A stretch of 64,000 nucleotides of DNA, from positions 1 through 64,000 of the forward strand of contig NZ_BARG01000083.1 of the NCBI RefSeq assembly GCF_000376565.1. Reading direction: 5' to 3'. A model generated the notes under the pieces. That model made no database searches and was not told where the DNA came from. It saw only the letters and a list, made by a program, of their open reading frames with translations. The stretch is from Streptomyces hokutonensis (GTDB taxonomy: Bacteria > Actinomycetota > Actinomycetes > Streptomycetales > Streptomycetaceae). Below, piece after piece: positions 44,536-53,830 of this stretch (positions within the stretch are counted from its first letter, which is position 1; every line of letters begins with the position of its first letter). The position numbers were made by a program, and so were the translations under genes.

Positions 44536-45765
44536 CTATTGCGCGGAACTGGCAGAGGAGGAACGCGCTTCCAGACGCTCCTCGATTGCCGCTACAGCGT
44601 CATTAAGTCGACGGTAGACCTGTGCCGAGAGTCCCATGCGCTTCAAGCCATGCTGCAATGGGTCGCGCATGTGCTTCTCGCAGACGACGAAGTCCGCGTA
44701 CCCGGCTGCACAGGACAGGTAGACCATGTCCGTGAGATCGTTCCGTCGCCACGTGGTGCCCTTGTTGAGGTGTCGGCTCTGTAGCATTTCCCGGAAGAGG
44801 CCGACGGCCGGAGCCTCTCCGATGGCCCGCACCCATCCCTTGAACCCCCACTGGCGGAACAGTTCCTTCGGGACGTCTGCCGCAGCTGCCTCTTCTGCCA
44901 GTTCCTGCTGTAGGTCCTTCACGAGGTGGATGTCGATGGCCCTGCGCTTCTGCTGTGAGTCCTGATCCAGCTCGTCCAGCCAGTCACTGAAGCGCTGGCT
45001 CGCTGCTATCCACCCGGTGTCCGGTCCGTCCTCGACTTGCTGGGTGTCGAGGATGGCGTCGATGGAAACGGAGGCAGTGAGCAGCGCCTTGGTTTGGAAA
45101 GCCAAGCGATTCTGTGGCGTTGGCATTCGCTCAACACCAGTCCACCGGGTGGGGGCGTATAGGGCGTCCGCGTCGAGGGTGAAGACCGGGGCGGAGTGTA
45201 CTCTGTCGGGCCGGTCCATTCGGTGGCAGAAGGCATCGTGAAGCTCGTTCCGCCGGACCTGCAAAGGATCACGCATCTGCCAGCCGCGGCTGTACTGCAA
45301 GATCGTCAGTCCGAGGCCGTAGCGCTTGTCCGTGCTGAACGTCTTGCCGGTCTCGAAGTAGTGGCCGGCAGAGGCAGGTAGAACGATTTGACGTTGGTTC
45401 ACCCACTCCTTCAGCTTTCGGGCAGCGACCCGGTCCATCTCGCTGCTCTTCTCTGCGCCGCGATCGGCGTTGCTCAGCATGCTCCACTGGTTCTGGTCGA
45501 GGTACACGACGAGCCGTCTTGCCAGCTGATCACCGGCCTCCTGCAGCGGCATCTCAAAGAGGACCTGATCGCCGCTCAGAGTGGTGGCGAGGAGCGCTCC
45601 GTAAGCCGGAGTGAAGTCGAGTCGGGCTAGGACGCTCGTGTCTTCGAACGGGGACGGGTCCAATGGAAAGCGGGCCTCCTTCCCGTCCGAGCGGGTGAAG
45701 ATGGTGCACTCTGCCGCGCGGTCCATCGTGATCAGAGTGATGGACAGGTTGCTCTCGTTTTCCAC
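44536..45765 (-). CDS. PIN-like domain protein (candidate nuclease)
   Basis: A 409-residue protein. VVYLDQNQWSML (D90) and a distal NDLTDMVYLSCAAGYADFVV segment with spaced acidic residues match the layout of PIN-like nucleases, where three to four Asp/Glu bind metal. The ~250 residues between them are helical. This is a pattern-based inference. It sits between the Cys-rich protein and the integrase, read towards tRNA-Lys, and may be a defence or toxin-like effector. ATG 45765 is used. Confidence 0.6.
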   Translation of the reverse strand: MENESNLSITLITMDRAAECTIFTRSDGKEARFPLDPSPFEDTSVLARLDFTPAYGALLATTLSGDQVLFEMPLQEAGDQLARRLVVYLDQNQWSMLSNADRGAEKSSEMDRVAARKLKEWVNQRQIVLPASAGHYFETGKTFSTDKRYGLGLTILQYSRGWQMRDPLQVRRNELHDAFCHRMDRPDRVHSAPVFTLDADALYAPTRWTGVERMPTPQNRLAFQTKALLTASVSIDAILDTQQVEDGPDTGWIAASQRFSDWLDELDQDSQQKRRAIDIHLVKDLQQELAEEAAAADVPKELFRQWGFKGWVRAIGEAPAVGLFREMLQSRHLNKGTTWRRNDLTDMVYLSCAAGYADFVVCEKHMRDPLQHGLKRMGLSAQVYRRLNDAVAAIEERLEARSSSASSAQ

Positions 45766-45806
45766 GACACCAATGTTGCGCGGTTTCTCTCAGGATGTGG
45801 CCTGAT

Positions 45807-47310
45807 TTATTCTGCGGTCTTATCAAGGCGGACGCGTGGCACTAGCCGGGCCGCTGCTTCAGCGGCTGCCAGGTCGACCTCGGGGAGCAAGCTCGTGTAC
45901 GTGTCCGAGGTCAGCGTGATTGTGGAGTGGCGAAGCGTTTCCTTGATCGTGTGGAGGTCACCGCCACCGCCGTGGGTGAGGGTTGCCGACACATGACGTA
46001 GATCACGAAGGGTGATCGGCGGTAGGCCGGTGCGGGCCAGGATCTGCCGGAACGTCTCCGACGCGGTCTCGGGGTGGAGCCAGGCGCCGTTCTCCTGGGT
46101 GAACACCTTGCCGGTGTCCTGCCAGGCGTCACCCCACTTCTCCCGCTCCTTCAGTTGGTGGGCGCGGTGCTCGCGCAGGGCTGCGATGTTCAAGCTGTCC
46201 AAGGCGATCGTGCTGGCGCTGCCGTCCGTCTTCGGCTCGGACTCATACGTGTCCCAGCCGTCCACCACGATTTCCTTGGCGGGCGTGATGAGGCCGGCGT
46301 CGAGGTCGATCTCGTGCCAGTCCTGGCCGACCGCCTCGCCGCGACGGAGGCCGCGGGTACCCATGAGGTGGAAGATCGCGTACAGGCGGTCACCCTCGGC
46401 CGCGTCGAGGAAGGCGCCGAACTGCTGCGGGGTCCACACCATCACGGGGCCGGGGATCTCGCCCGTCCCGCTCATCGGTCCAGAGGAGAGGCTTCGGGCG
46501 CTTGCCGGACTCCAACTCGACGTGGGACGCCGGGTTGAAGGTGATGAGTTGTTGGGCGATCGCGGAGTTCAGGGCCGCGCGCAGGGTGCGGCGGATCGCC
46601 TGACGGGATGCCGGACCGGTGATCTTCCGGAACGGCTTCATCTCCGCCAGTTTGGCCCGTTCAACCGCGAGCAGCTTCCGCTCGGCTCCTACAGGGCGGC
46701 CGGGCTTACTCGGCTTGCAGCGGGCGATCTGCTCGCGGCGGGCCTCGTTCTCGGCCGCGATGACCTCGTTGTCGTCGGCTATCCCGTCGAACATCTCCAC
46801 CAGGTGGCCGACGTTGAGGCGGTCGAGGCGTACCTGGCCGATGCGCGGCTTCAGGTGGACGCGTATGTGGGACGCGTAGCCGTTGAGCGTGGTCTTGCGG
46901 CGCTTCTTCGCTGCGAACCACTGATCGAGCCACTCGCCAACGGTGAGGCTGCCACGGAGAGCCAGGCCCGCCCTGAGGCGGCGCCGGGTCTCCTCGATGG
47001 CGGGCAGCGGGGCCTTCTCGGCTGCGACCTCCTCCAGCAGAGCGATGAGGCGCTGGAGGCTGTCGGGGTCGTCCTTGTCCGCCAGGGCGAGCAGAGCGCG
47101 GACGTGGTCGAGGTCGGCCTGAGCCGTCTTCAGGGACTCGTAGCCGGCGCGGCTGAAGGAGCGGCGGGTGCCGTCTTCGTGCGGCGGGAGTTCCTGACGT
47201 ATGGAGTACGAGCCGTGTTTGCGGCTGGAGAGCTTGGGGCACTTCTTGCCGAGCGGCTTGCCGGTGTGGGGGTCCCGGCAGTAGCAGCGGCGGTGGGTGG
47301 AACCCTTCAA
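45807..47310 (-). pseudogene. Tyrosine recombinase (integrase), split by a frameshift
   Basis: Two adjacent frames together make one phage/AICE-type integrase. The N-terminal part (47310 down to about 46390, starting TTG and overlapping the XRE stop by 4 nt) has the Arm/SAM-like core-binding domain (GSLTVGEWLDQWFAAKK, SHIRVHLKPRIGQVRLDRL). The C-terminal part (46475 down to 45807) has the catalytic domain: RGLRRGEAVG (Arg), LRDLRH (usual first His replaced by Arg), LRHSTITLTSDTY (Tyr). The frame changes between WTDER and TGEIPG, where relatives have several more residues, so a small deletion is likely. The enzyme is probably inactive unless this is a sequence error. Confidence 0.85.
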
Positions 47311-47999
47311 AGATCGTTTTCCTCGGTGGTGTCGGGGTCGGTTTCGGGTGGGTCGACATCGGAGAGTTCCGGCGGCAGGGTCGGTGGCCTGCCGCCGTCT
47401 TCGCGGATGAAGGCGCGGGCGCTGCGGAGCCGGTACTTGGCTTCCAACGCCCTCTCTGCGTAGTCGGCTTGCGCGAGTACGGCTTCTTCGCGTTCTGCCT
47501 GGTTGGGTGCTGTCTCGGCTTTCCAGCGCTCGTGCTTCTCGCCCTTCAGAGCGGCCAGGGCGGCACGCTGGTGGCGGATGTGGGCGCGGAAGGAACGGAG
47601 CATGGCGTCTTCCCTGCCGAGCTCCTCACTGTCGCCGGTGAACCAGCGCATGGCATCCCAGGTCCGTTCGGAGTGCTGCAACGGGAGGCGCTGGACTCGG
47701 TCGACGTAGCCGACGGGGTAGAGCAGGCAGATCGGGTAGGTGTCCAGGGCTTCGGCGAGGACGAGGATGTCGACCAGGGGCAGGTTGGCGCGGCGGCTGG
47801 ACTCCATGTTGGCGATCACGTTGCGGGGGATCGGGTGGCCGATCTCCTCGCAGCGGTCAGCTAGGTCCTGGGCGCTCATGCGCAGCTCCTTCCTTCGTCT
47901 GCGGACCTCGGCGGCCACCGTGGCCATCACCTGGTCCACCCACTCCGGGACGTCGTCCTCGTCCCTGTCCCTTCCAGCATCCGAACCGCGTTGTGTCAT
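47307..47999 (-). CDS. XRE-family regulator next to the integrase
   Basis: A 230-residue protein with an N-terminal helix-turn-helix (about residues 28-85: RRRRKELRMSAQDLADRCEE, then NVIANMESSRRANLPL) and a long helical C-terminal part. It is divergent from the excisionase gene, with an 80-nt gap that should hold two promoters and its operator, and overlaps the integrase start. It is probably the repressor of element excision. Confidence 0.82.
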   Translation of the reverse strand: MTQRGSDAGRDRDEDDVPEWVDQVMATVAAEVRRRRKELRMSAQDLADRCEEIGHPIPRNVIANMESSRRANLPLVDILVLAEALDTYPICLLYPVGYVDRVQRLPLQHSERTWDAMRWFTGDSEELGREDAMLRSFRAHIRHQRAALAALKGEKHERWKAETAPNQAEREEAVLAQADYAERALEAKYRLRSARAFIREDGGRPPTLPPELSDVDPPETDPDTTEENDL

Positions 48000-48078
48000 G
48001 CAGACACATTAACTTCCCTACCGTTGATTCCATGGCCTGGAGACGAGCGCGATCGCCGTGTTCGCCGAGGGCTCAGTC

Positions 48079-48324
48079 ATGGATGGAGCGCGTATGCGCG
48101 AGAACGGGCCCGTCGGCCGGGTTAAGGGCATGAGTCGCGAGGAGCTGCTGGAGCTTCCCGCTGCCGTTGACCTGGAGACGGGCAACCGGGCGTTGGGGCT
48201 GGGGCGGAGCAAGGGGTATGAGCTGGCGAAGCGCGGCCAGTACCCGTGCAAGGTGCTGCGGCTGGGCAACGCCTACCGGGTGGTGACCGCGGACCTGTTG
48301 GCCCTGCTGGGCCTGGCCGCGTGA
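48079..48324 (+). CDS. Excisionase / AlpA-like DNA-binding protein
   Basis: A small helix-turn-helix protein: LPAAVDLETGNRALGLGRSK, then GYELAKRGQYPCKVLRLGNAYRV is the MerR/AlpA-type winged helix seen in actinobacterial element excisionases. ATG 48079 has GAGG 8 nt upstream (81 residues); ATG 48130 would give a 64-residue core that some relatives use. With the integrase it would direct excision. Confidence 0.8.
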   Translation: MDGARMRENGPVGRVKGMSREELLELPAAVDLETGNRALGLGRSKGYELAKRGQYPCKVLRLGNAYRVVTADLLALLGLAA

Positions 48325-48557
48325 GAGCGAGGGACCGTAGCAGGCCGTTCTGCGCTGAGCTGACACAGAAAAGCTGGACTGTTGCCGGGCGCAGACGTAC
48401 GGTCCGTGTTCCCTCGCGATCACCGAACGCTCGCGAGAACGGGGTGGGCCCCCGGCGGTGCAACGCCGGAGGCCCCAGCAACCCCGTACGGCCCGTGAAG
48501 TACCAACCCGGCGGCAAGGGCGTGCAAGCCCGCAGCCGCCAGACGAGGAGCTGCCCC

Positions 48558-48722
48558 GTGGAACATGCGGGAGCCGAGCACTATTCCGACTCCAACACGC
48601 TTTCGTGGCCGCCGGTCGCTGTCCCCGGCCAGCCGGTTGACGGCACGGCATTGCCTTCACCGGATGTACCTGCCAGCCCAGTTGAGGCGCCGACCGCATC
48701 GCACGACTCCGAGGGCGCGTAG
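48558..48722 (+). CDS. N-terminal fragment of the DUF3631 gene, ended by an in-frame amber
   Basis: GTG 48558, 7 nt after GAGGAG, opens a 54-codon frame that ends at TAG 48720-48722. The frame then continues without interruption into the DUF3631 protein at 48759. The residues around the stop (SEGA, stop, VLVGLRAQIKRYV) line up with the usual DUF3631 start, DGAALLADLR, so the stop replaces one codon of a longer gene. It could instead be a separate leader ORF. Confidence 0.5.
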   Translation: MEHAGAEHYSDSNTLSWPPVAVPGQPVDGTALPSPDVPASPVEAPTASHDSEGA

Positions 48723-48758
48723 GTCCTGGTCGGCCTGCGGGCGCAGATCAAGCGGTAC

Positions 48759-49838
48759 GTGGCAATGCCGGGTGAGGAGGCTCTCACCGCGGTCACGCTG
48801 TGGATCGCGGCTACGCATCTGCAGCGTGCGTGGCAGCACGCGCCGCGTCTGGCGATCGTGGCTCCGGAGAAGCGGTGCGGCAAGTCACGGCTGCTGGATG
48901 TGGTGACCGAGACCGTCCGCAACCCGCTGATCACGGTCAACGCCAGTGCGGCGGCTATCTTCCGCTCGATCGACGACGAGGACCCGCCAGCTCTCCTGGT
49001 CGACGAGGCCGACACCCTCTTCAACACCGTCAAGGCGGCGGAGAAGAACGAGGAGGTACGCGGCCTGATCAACGCCGGGCATCAGCGCAACCGGCCCACG
49101 CTGCGGGTGACCGGGCCCGAGCACAAGCCCACCGCGTTCCCCACGTTCGCCATGGCGGCGCTCGCCGGGATCGGTGATCTGCCGGACACGGTGATGGACC
49201 GGTCGGTGGTCATCCGGATGAGGCGCCGGGCGGACGGCGAGGAGGTGGCGCACTTCCGCACCCACCGCGACACCCCTGCCCTGCACACGATCCGAGACCG
49301 GCTCACCGCCTGGCTCCAGCCGCTGTACGCCCAGGCGCTGGAGACGGAGCCGCCCATGCCGGTCGAGGACCGCGCGGCCGACACCTGGGAACCCTTGGTG
49401 GTCATCGCCGACATCGCCGGGGGCGAGTGGCCCGCACTCGCCCGCACCGCCTGCCGCGTCATGACCGACTACGAGGCCGGGCAGGACGAGGAAGGCGGCC
49501 TGCGCACCCGCCTCCTGGTCGGCATCCGCCGGGCCTTCGCCGCCGAGAACGACCCGGCGGTCCTGGGCACGAAGCGCCTGCTGGAAGCCCTCAACGCGGA
49601 CAAGGAGGCGCCGTGGGCCGAGTACGGCCCCAACGGGCTGACCCCGCGTGGCCTGCAGCTGCTGCTGAAGCCCTACGGCATCAGCTCAGCCAACCGTCGC
49701 TTCCCCGACGGCACCCAGGCCAAGGGTTTCGCGCGCACCCAATTCCTCGACACCTGGGCCCGCTACTGCCCTGATCCGGCTCCGGCGGCCGAGCCCGCAC
49801 AGCCGTCGGCCAATCCCCTTCCCGGCTCCGCGGCCTGA
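48759..49838 (+). CDS. DUF3631 domain ATPase, replication/primase-like protein of the element
   Basis: From the first usable start after the amber codon the protein has 359 residues: APEKRCGKSRLLD is the P-loop, LLVDEADTLF the Walker B, followed by the DUF3631 region (AGHQRNRPTLRVTG and FAMAALAGIGDLPDTVMDRS). In actinobacterial integrative elements this protein is encoded between excisionase and mobilisation genes and is thought to serve replication. GTG 48759 lacks a ribosome site, so expression may depend on read-through or restart. Confidence 0.75.
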   Translation: MAMPGEEALTAVTLWIAATHLQRAWQHAPRLAIVAPEKRCGKSRLLDVVTETVRNPLITVNASAAAIFRSIDDEDPPALLVDEADTLFNTVKAAEKNEEVRGLINAGHQRNRPTLRVTGPEHKPTAFPTFAMAALAGIGDLPDTVMDRSVVIRMRRRADGEEVAHFRTHRDTPALHTIRDRLTAWLQPLYAQALETEPPMPVEDRAADTWEPLVVIADIAGGEWPALARTACRVMTDYEAGQDEEGGLRTRLLVGIRRAFAAENDPAVLGTKRLLEALNADKEAPWAEYGPNGLTPRGLQLLLKPYGISSANRRFPDGTQAKGFARTQFLDTWARYCPDPAPAAEPAQPSANPLPGSAA

Positions 49839-49951
49839 CCCGCGCCGACTCGTCGCACTCGTCCCCGCGCAGGTCAGCGCGGGGACGAGTGAACGGCCCG
49901 CAACGAGTCGTCTCGACATCGCCAGCCCACTCGTACCTGCTCTGACCAGGC

Positions 49952-50803
49952 ATGCGACGAGTGGTACGAGTCAGCGCACCGCACGGCGGCAACGCCTCGC
50001 CCTCCCCTGCTCCGCGGCCGCCGCCCCCAAGCCCACCTGGAGTACCCCGCTTGTCTGCCCGCATCACCGCTACCGCCGCGATTCGCGTCGGCATCGCCCT
50101 GCTCGCCGTTTTCGCCTTCGCTCTGTCCTACGACGCCCTGCGGCAGATGGCCGTCGCCACCCACATCCGCGGGCTTCTCACCTATGTCTTTCCGCTTGTG
50201 ATCGACGGGTTCATCGCCATCGGCGTGGGAGCCCTCGTGATGCTGCACGCCGCCTCGACATGGTCTCGCGTGTACGTATGGACACTCGTCGGTGCTGCAA
50301 CCGTGACGAGCATCTGGGCCAACGCCCTGCACGCCGTCCGCCTCAACCAGCAGACCCGCCAAGGCGATGGCCTCCGCCTCGACGACTTCACCGTCGGCGG
50401 CCTGTCCGCCATTGCTCCGCTCGCCTTGGCCGGCGCGGTTCACCTCTCCATAGTCGTCCACCGCCAGCCCACTGTTCACGGACCCGCCGATGTGGCGCGG
50501 GTTGCCGTCGATGTGGCTCCGGACACCACCGAAGTGGCTGAGGAACCGCAATCCTCCGCCGAACCGCAGGATCACGAGCCCAGCGAAATCTCTCCCGAAC
50601 GGCTCGCCCTTGCGCGCACCGCGCCACTGGGACGCCATGGCCGCGCCTCGCGCCGCCACATCGAAGCCACCTTCCGCAGCAGGGACTTGACCATTGGAAG
50701 GAAGGAGGCGGACCAGCTCAAGGACATCCTTCAGGCCGAACTCGACGAAGCCGCCTCCCCGCAACGGAGGGAGCCCGACACGGCCTCCGCCAGCGCCGCC
50801 TGA
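49952..50803 (+). CDS. DUF2637 membrane protein (Spd-like)
   Basis: A 283-residue protein with four membrane helices (about residues 40-150), the DUF2637 layout of actinobacterial plasmid/element spread proteins, and a soluble tail ending in a helix-turn-helix-like segment (LARTAPLGRHGRASRRHIEA). It probably takes part in mycelial spreading of the element. ATG 49952. It lies between the DUF3631 and MobC genes. Confidence 0.8.
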   Translation: MRRVVRVSAPHGGNASPSPAPRPPPPSPPGVPRLSARITATAAIRVGIALLAVFAFALSYDALRQMAVATHIRGLLTYVFPLVIDGFIAIGVGALVMLHAASTWSRVYVWTLVGAATVTSIWANALHAVRLNQQTRQGDGLRLDDFTVGGLSAIAPLALAGAVHLSIVVHRQPTVHGPADVARVAVDVAPDTTEVAEEPQSSAEPQDHEPSEISPERLALARTAPLGRHGRASRRHIEATFRSRDLTIGRKEADQLKDILQAELDEAASPQRREPDTASASAA

Positions 50804-50933
50804 CCTCTGCGCTGGTGCCGATCGCCCCGCCGCCCTACCGGGCTCGCCCTGTGTCCCAGTGCAGCCGAGCACGGGGGCACAGGGGCGGCGTACAGCGAAG
50901 CATCCGACCCCAAACAACCTCCGGAGACCCCAA

Positions 50934-51578
50934 TTGCACGACCCGTTCCAGGAACTCCCCATCTCCGAGCAGGAGATGGCCACCGGCCTGAACAGCGCAG
51001 CAAGGTATCCCGTTGGACCGTCCAAGGGCCGGTCCAACGAGGGTGCCTCCGCCCCGGGGGTGGCGGAGGGGCTCGGGCACCAGGGGGTGCCCGAGGAGGA
51101 CAAGCTCGTCGAGATCCCCGCCGTTCCGCTGCCGCGAGCTGCCGATGCCGCCGCGCTGCACCGCGTCGCCCGCCGTCGTCAGCGCGAACCCGTCCAGCGC
51201 AAAGAGCGCGTCGACGTGCGCTACAGCATCGACGAGAAGACCGCGATCCTCGCCAAGGCCCGGTCCCTGAACATCGCTGGCGCCCACTACGTCGGCGCCG
51301 TTGTCATGGCCCACCTCCACGGCGACCTCGCCCTCCCCGGCCAGCGCACCCCACTCGACGACTACATCGACGAACTGACCGCCCTGCGCCGCGAGGTCGC
51401 CAGGATCGGCCACAACATTAACCAGATCACCAAGAAGCTCCACTCCGGCGGCCATCCGCACCCTGGGGACAACGCCATGCTGGCCCAGGTCGAACCCGCC
51501 TTGGAGGCAGTAGGCGCCACCGTCGGCCACATCGCGTCCGCCGCGAACCAAGCGGTCGCCAAGAGGTCCGCCCGATGA
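50934..51578 (+). CDS. MobC-family mobilisation protein
   Basis: About 214 residues. The C-terminal half is MobC-like: KERVDVRYSIDEKTAILAKA (ribbon-helix-helix) and LRREVARIGHNINQITKKL. MobC helps the relaxase open DNA at oriT. TTG 50934 follows CCGGAG by 7 nt, the best start; the N-terminal part covers a run of three strong hairpins (51013-51095), so a start at GTG 51087 is possible. Its stop overlaps the relaxase start by 4 nt. Confidence 0.8.
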   Translation: MHDPFQELPISEQEMATGLNSAARYPVGPSKGRSNEGASAPGVAEGLGHQGVPEEDKLVEIPAVPLPRAADAAALHRVARRRQREPVQRKERVDVRYSIDEKTAILAKARSLNIAGAHYVGAVVMAHLHGDLALPGQRTPLDDYIDELTALRREVARIGHNINQITKKLHSGGHPHPGDNAMLAQVEPALEAVGATVGHIASAANQAVAKRSAR

Positions 51579-53284
51579 TCGCGAAGATCAGCGGCGGCAC
51601 GGACACCGCGGGCCTGATCCGGTACCTGTTCGACACGAAGAAGGCCAAGGACCACACCGACCCCCACCTGGTCGCCTCCTGGGACGGCTTCGCCCCCGAC
51701 CCCGGCCGCACCGACGACTTCGAAGCCACGAAGAGGCTCCTCGTGGCCGACCTCGACCTGCACGTCAAGCAGGCCCGGCGACTGGGCCGCGCCCCCGAGA
51801 AGCACACGTGGCACTGCTCGATCCGGGCCGCCGAGAGCGACCGACACCTCAGCGACGAGGAGTGGGCCGACATCGCCCGCCGCGTCGTCGCGGCCACCGG
51901 CATCGCACCCGACGGCGACCCTGACGGCTGCCGTTGGGTCGCCGTCCGCCACGCGCCGGACCACATCCACATCGCCGCCACCAAGGTCCGCGCCGACCTG
52001 CGCACCGCACGTCACTGGAACGACTACCTCACCGCCGACCGCGAACTCGCCGCGATCGAGAAGGAGTACGGCCTCTTCCAGATCGTCCGCGGAGACCGCA
52101 CCGCCGCCAAGCGCCCCACCCGCGCCGAACAGGAGAAGGCCCGCCGCGCCGGCCACGATACGACCGCCCGCGAACGCCTGCGCACCACTGTCCGCACCGC
52201 CGTGGCCGCCGCCTCCACCATCGACGAGTTCGTCGACCTGCTCAGCCACCTCGACGGCGTACTCGTCGAGATCGTGCACTTCCCCTCAGGCGACGTACGG
52301 GGATACAAGGTCGCCGTCGCGGACGACGCCCACGGCCCCATCTGGTACTCCGGCTCCAAACTCGCCCCGGACCTGTCCCTCCCCAAAATCCAGGAACGCC
52401 TGGCGAGCATGGGACCGCAGCCCACCGGACAGCCGGGCAGGCGCAGGCCCAACCCATGGCACCAGGCCACCGCCGCAGCCGAACGCATACCCCACCACTT
52501 CGACCAACCCGACGACGAAGCCTCCCAAGCACACCTGGCCGCCTTCGGCGAAGCTCTCGACGCCCTTCCCCTCGTCACACCTCAAGCCGTACACCACCAA
52601 CTCCGAGAGGCGGCAACCGCGTTCGAGCGCGCTACCCGCTCCCGCATCCACGCCGAACACCACCACGCCCGAGCCCTGCGCGGCGCCGTACGCGCAATGC
52701 TCCGCGAACCCGCGCCCAAAGACGGAGCCGTCCTGGCGATGTTCCTCGACGCCGCGATCCTCGTCGTCATCGCCGCCGCCCGCTGGCACCAACTCCACCA
52801 TCACGACCAACAAGTCGCCGCCGCGCGCGAGACGCTCATCCATCTCCAGGCCGCTTACAGCCAAGCCGCAACTGCACCTCTAGCCGCTCTCGCGCAACGC
52901 CGACCGCCCCAGCCGACGGTCGACCGACACATCCGACACCTGCGCCAGGCCGCGCCCCACCATGTCGAGAAGGTCGTCGATGACCCGGCCTTCGCCGCCC
53001 TCACCGCCACCCTCGCCGAGGCCGAGGCAGCGGGCCATGATCCGGAGCAGCTCCTTCAGCAGGCCGCCGATCAGCGAGCCCTGGACGACGCAGACTCTCC
53101 CGCACGAGTCCTGACCTGGCGTATCCAACGCCTCAGCACACGACCGGCGCCCAGCGCACGAGCCCGTGCTGCGCAGGCACGCAGCACAGTACGGACCGGC
53201 AGCGCACCACAACTCCCCGATGCCGCAGGCCACACATCCGCTGCCATCCCGATCTCACAACCACCGCAAGCAAGGCGCCGCTGA
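51575..53284 (+). CDS. Relaxase / mobilisation nuclease (MobP-like)
   Basis: A 569-residue relaxase. The N-terminal nuclease domain has the three-His metal motif HAPDHIHIAATKVRAD (about residues 126-141). A hydrophobic segment near 388-402 and a helical C-terminal region follow. It would nick at oriT and pilot the strand into a recipient. It is coupled to MobC (ATGA). No FtsK/TraB-type transfer gene is seen, so this is a mobilisable, not self-transferring, element. Confidence 0.88.
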   Translation: MIAKISGGTDTAGLIRYLFDTKKAKDHTDPHLVASWDGFAPDPGRTDDFEATKRLLVADLDLHVKQARRLGRAPEKHTWHCSIRAAESDRHLSDEEWADIARRVVAATGIAPDGDPDGCRWVAVRHAPDHIHIAATKVRADLRTARHWNDYLTADRELAAIEKEYGLFQIVRGDRTAAKRPTRAEQEKARRAGHDTTARERLRTTVRTAVAAASTIDEFVDLLSHLDGVLVEIVHFPSGDVRGYKVAVADDAHGPIWYSGSKLAPDLSLPKIQERLASMGPQPTGQPGRRRPNPWHQATAAAERIPHHFDQPDDEASQAHLAAFGEALDALPLVTPQAVHHQLREAATAFERATRSRIHAEHHHARALRGAVRAMLREPAPKDGAVLAMFLDAAILVVIAAARWHQLHHHDQQVAAARETLIHLQAAYSQAATAPLAALAQRRPPQPTVDRHIRHLRQAAPHHVEKVVDDPAFAALTATLAEAEAAGHDPEQLLQQAADQRALDDADSPARVLTWRIQRLSTRPAPSARARAAQARSTVRTGSAPQLPDAAGHTSAAIPISQPPQARRR

Positions 53285-53830
53285 TCACGATCTCGCGGAG
53301 ATCCTCGGGGCAAGCAGTTCCAGCACTTCTTCCCAGCGATACCGGTCGGCCCCGCCGCCAGCCTTCGGCCGGTGAGGCTCGTACGACCCGATCAGTACGC
53401 CCATCTCGCGTAGCCGTTCCAGGCTCTGGCGGTACGCGGGGTGGGCGGCCTGGGCGGAGTTCAGGTACGGCAGCAGGGCGATCGGTACGCCCATCGCGGG
53501 TGCTTCGCACAGGATGCCCAGGGCGAGGTTGTCGGAGATTCCGGCGGCCCATTTGTTGACTGTGTTGAAGGTGGCCGGGGCGACCGCGATTGCGTCCGCG
53601 GGGCGGGTGGGGCGCGGTTGGTCCGGTGTTCGCCAGGCCGAGCGGATGGGGAGACCGGTCTGTGCCTCGACCGCCTCGACGTCGAGGAAGCCGAGTCCTT
53701 GCGGGGTGGCGACGACACCGACGTCCCAGTGCCGTTCCTGTGCTGCGGTGATCAGCTTGCCGACGTCGGCGGCGACTCCGGCCGCGCAGACGACGATCTG
53801 GAGGAACGGCTTGTCGGGCTGGTCACTCAC
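53285..53830 (-). CDS. HFCD-type flavoprotein (phosphopantothenoylcysteine decarboxylase-like)
   Basis: A 181-residue single-domain flavoprotein. LQIVVCAAGVAADVGKLI is the FMN strand-loop-helix and VAPATFNTVNKWAAGISDNL is the PASANT-type motif of the family. Relatives decarboxylate cysteine-derived substrates or prenylate flavin. The GTG start overlaps the XRE regulator by 4 nt. Its stop abuts the relaxase stop, so the two genes converge. It probably belongs to the cargo pathway, either as an enzyme or a redox/ligand sensor partner of the regulator. Confidence 0.85.
   Translation of the reverse strand: MSDQPDKPFLQIVVCAAGVAADVGKLITAAQERHWDVGVVATPQGLGFLDVEAVEAQTGLPIRSAWRTPDQPRPTRPADAIAVAPATFNTVNKWAAGISDNLALGILCEAPAMGVPIALLPYLNSAQAAHPAYRQSLERLREMGVLIGSYEPHRPKAGGGADRYRWEEVLELLAPRISARS

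Noticed and set aside
45766..45806. Attachment site directly at the integrase 3' end
   Set aside because: No match to the tRNA-Lys 3' end or any other tRNA end was found here.
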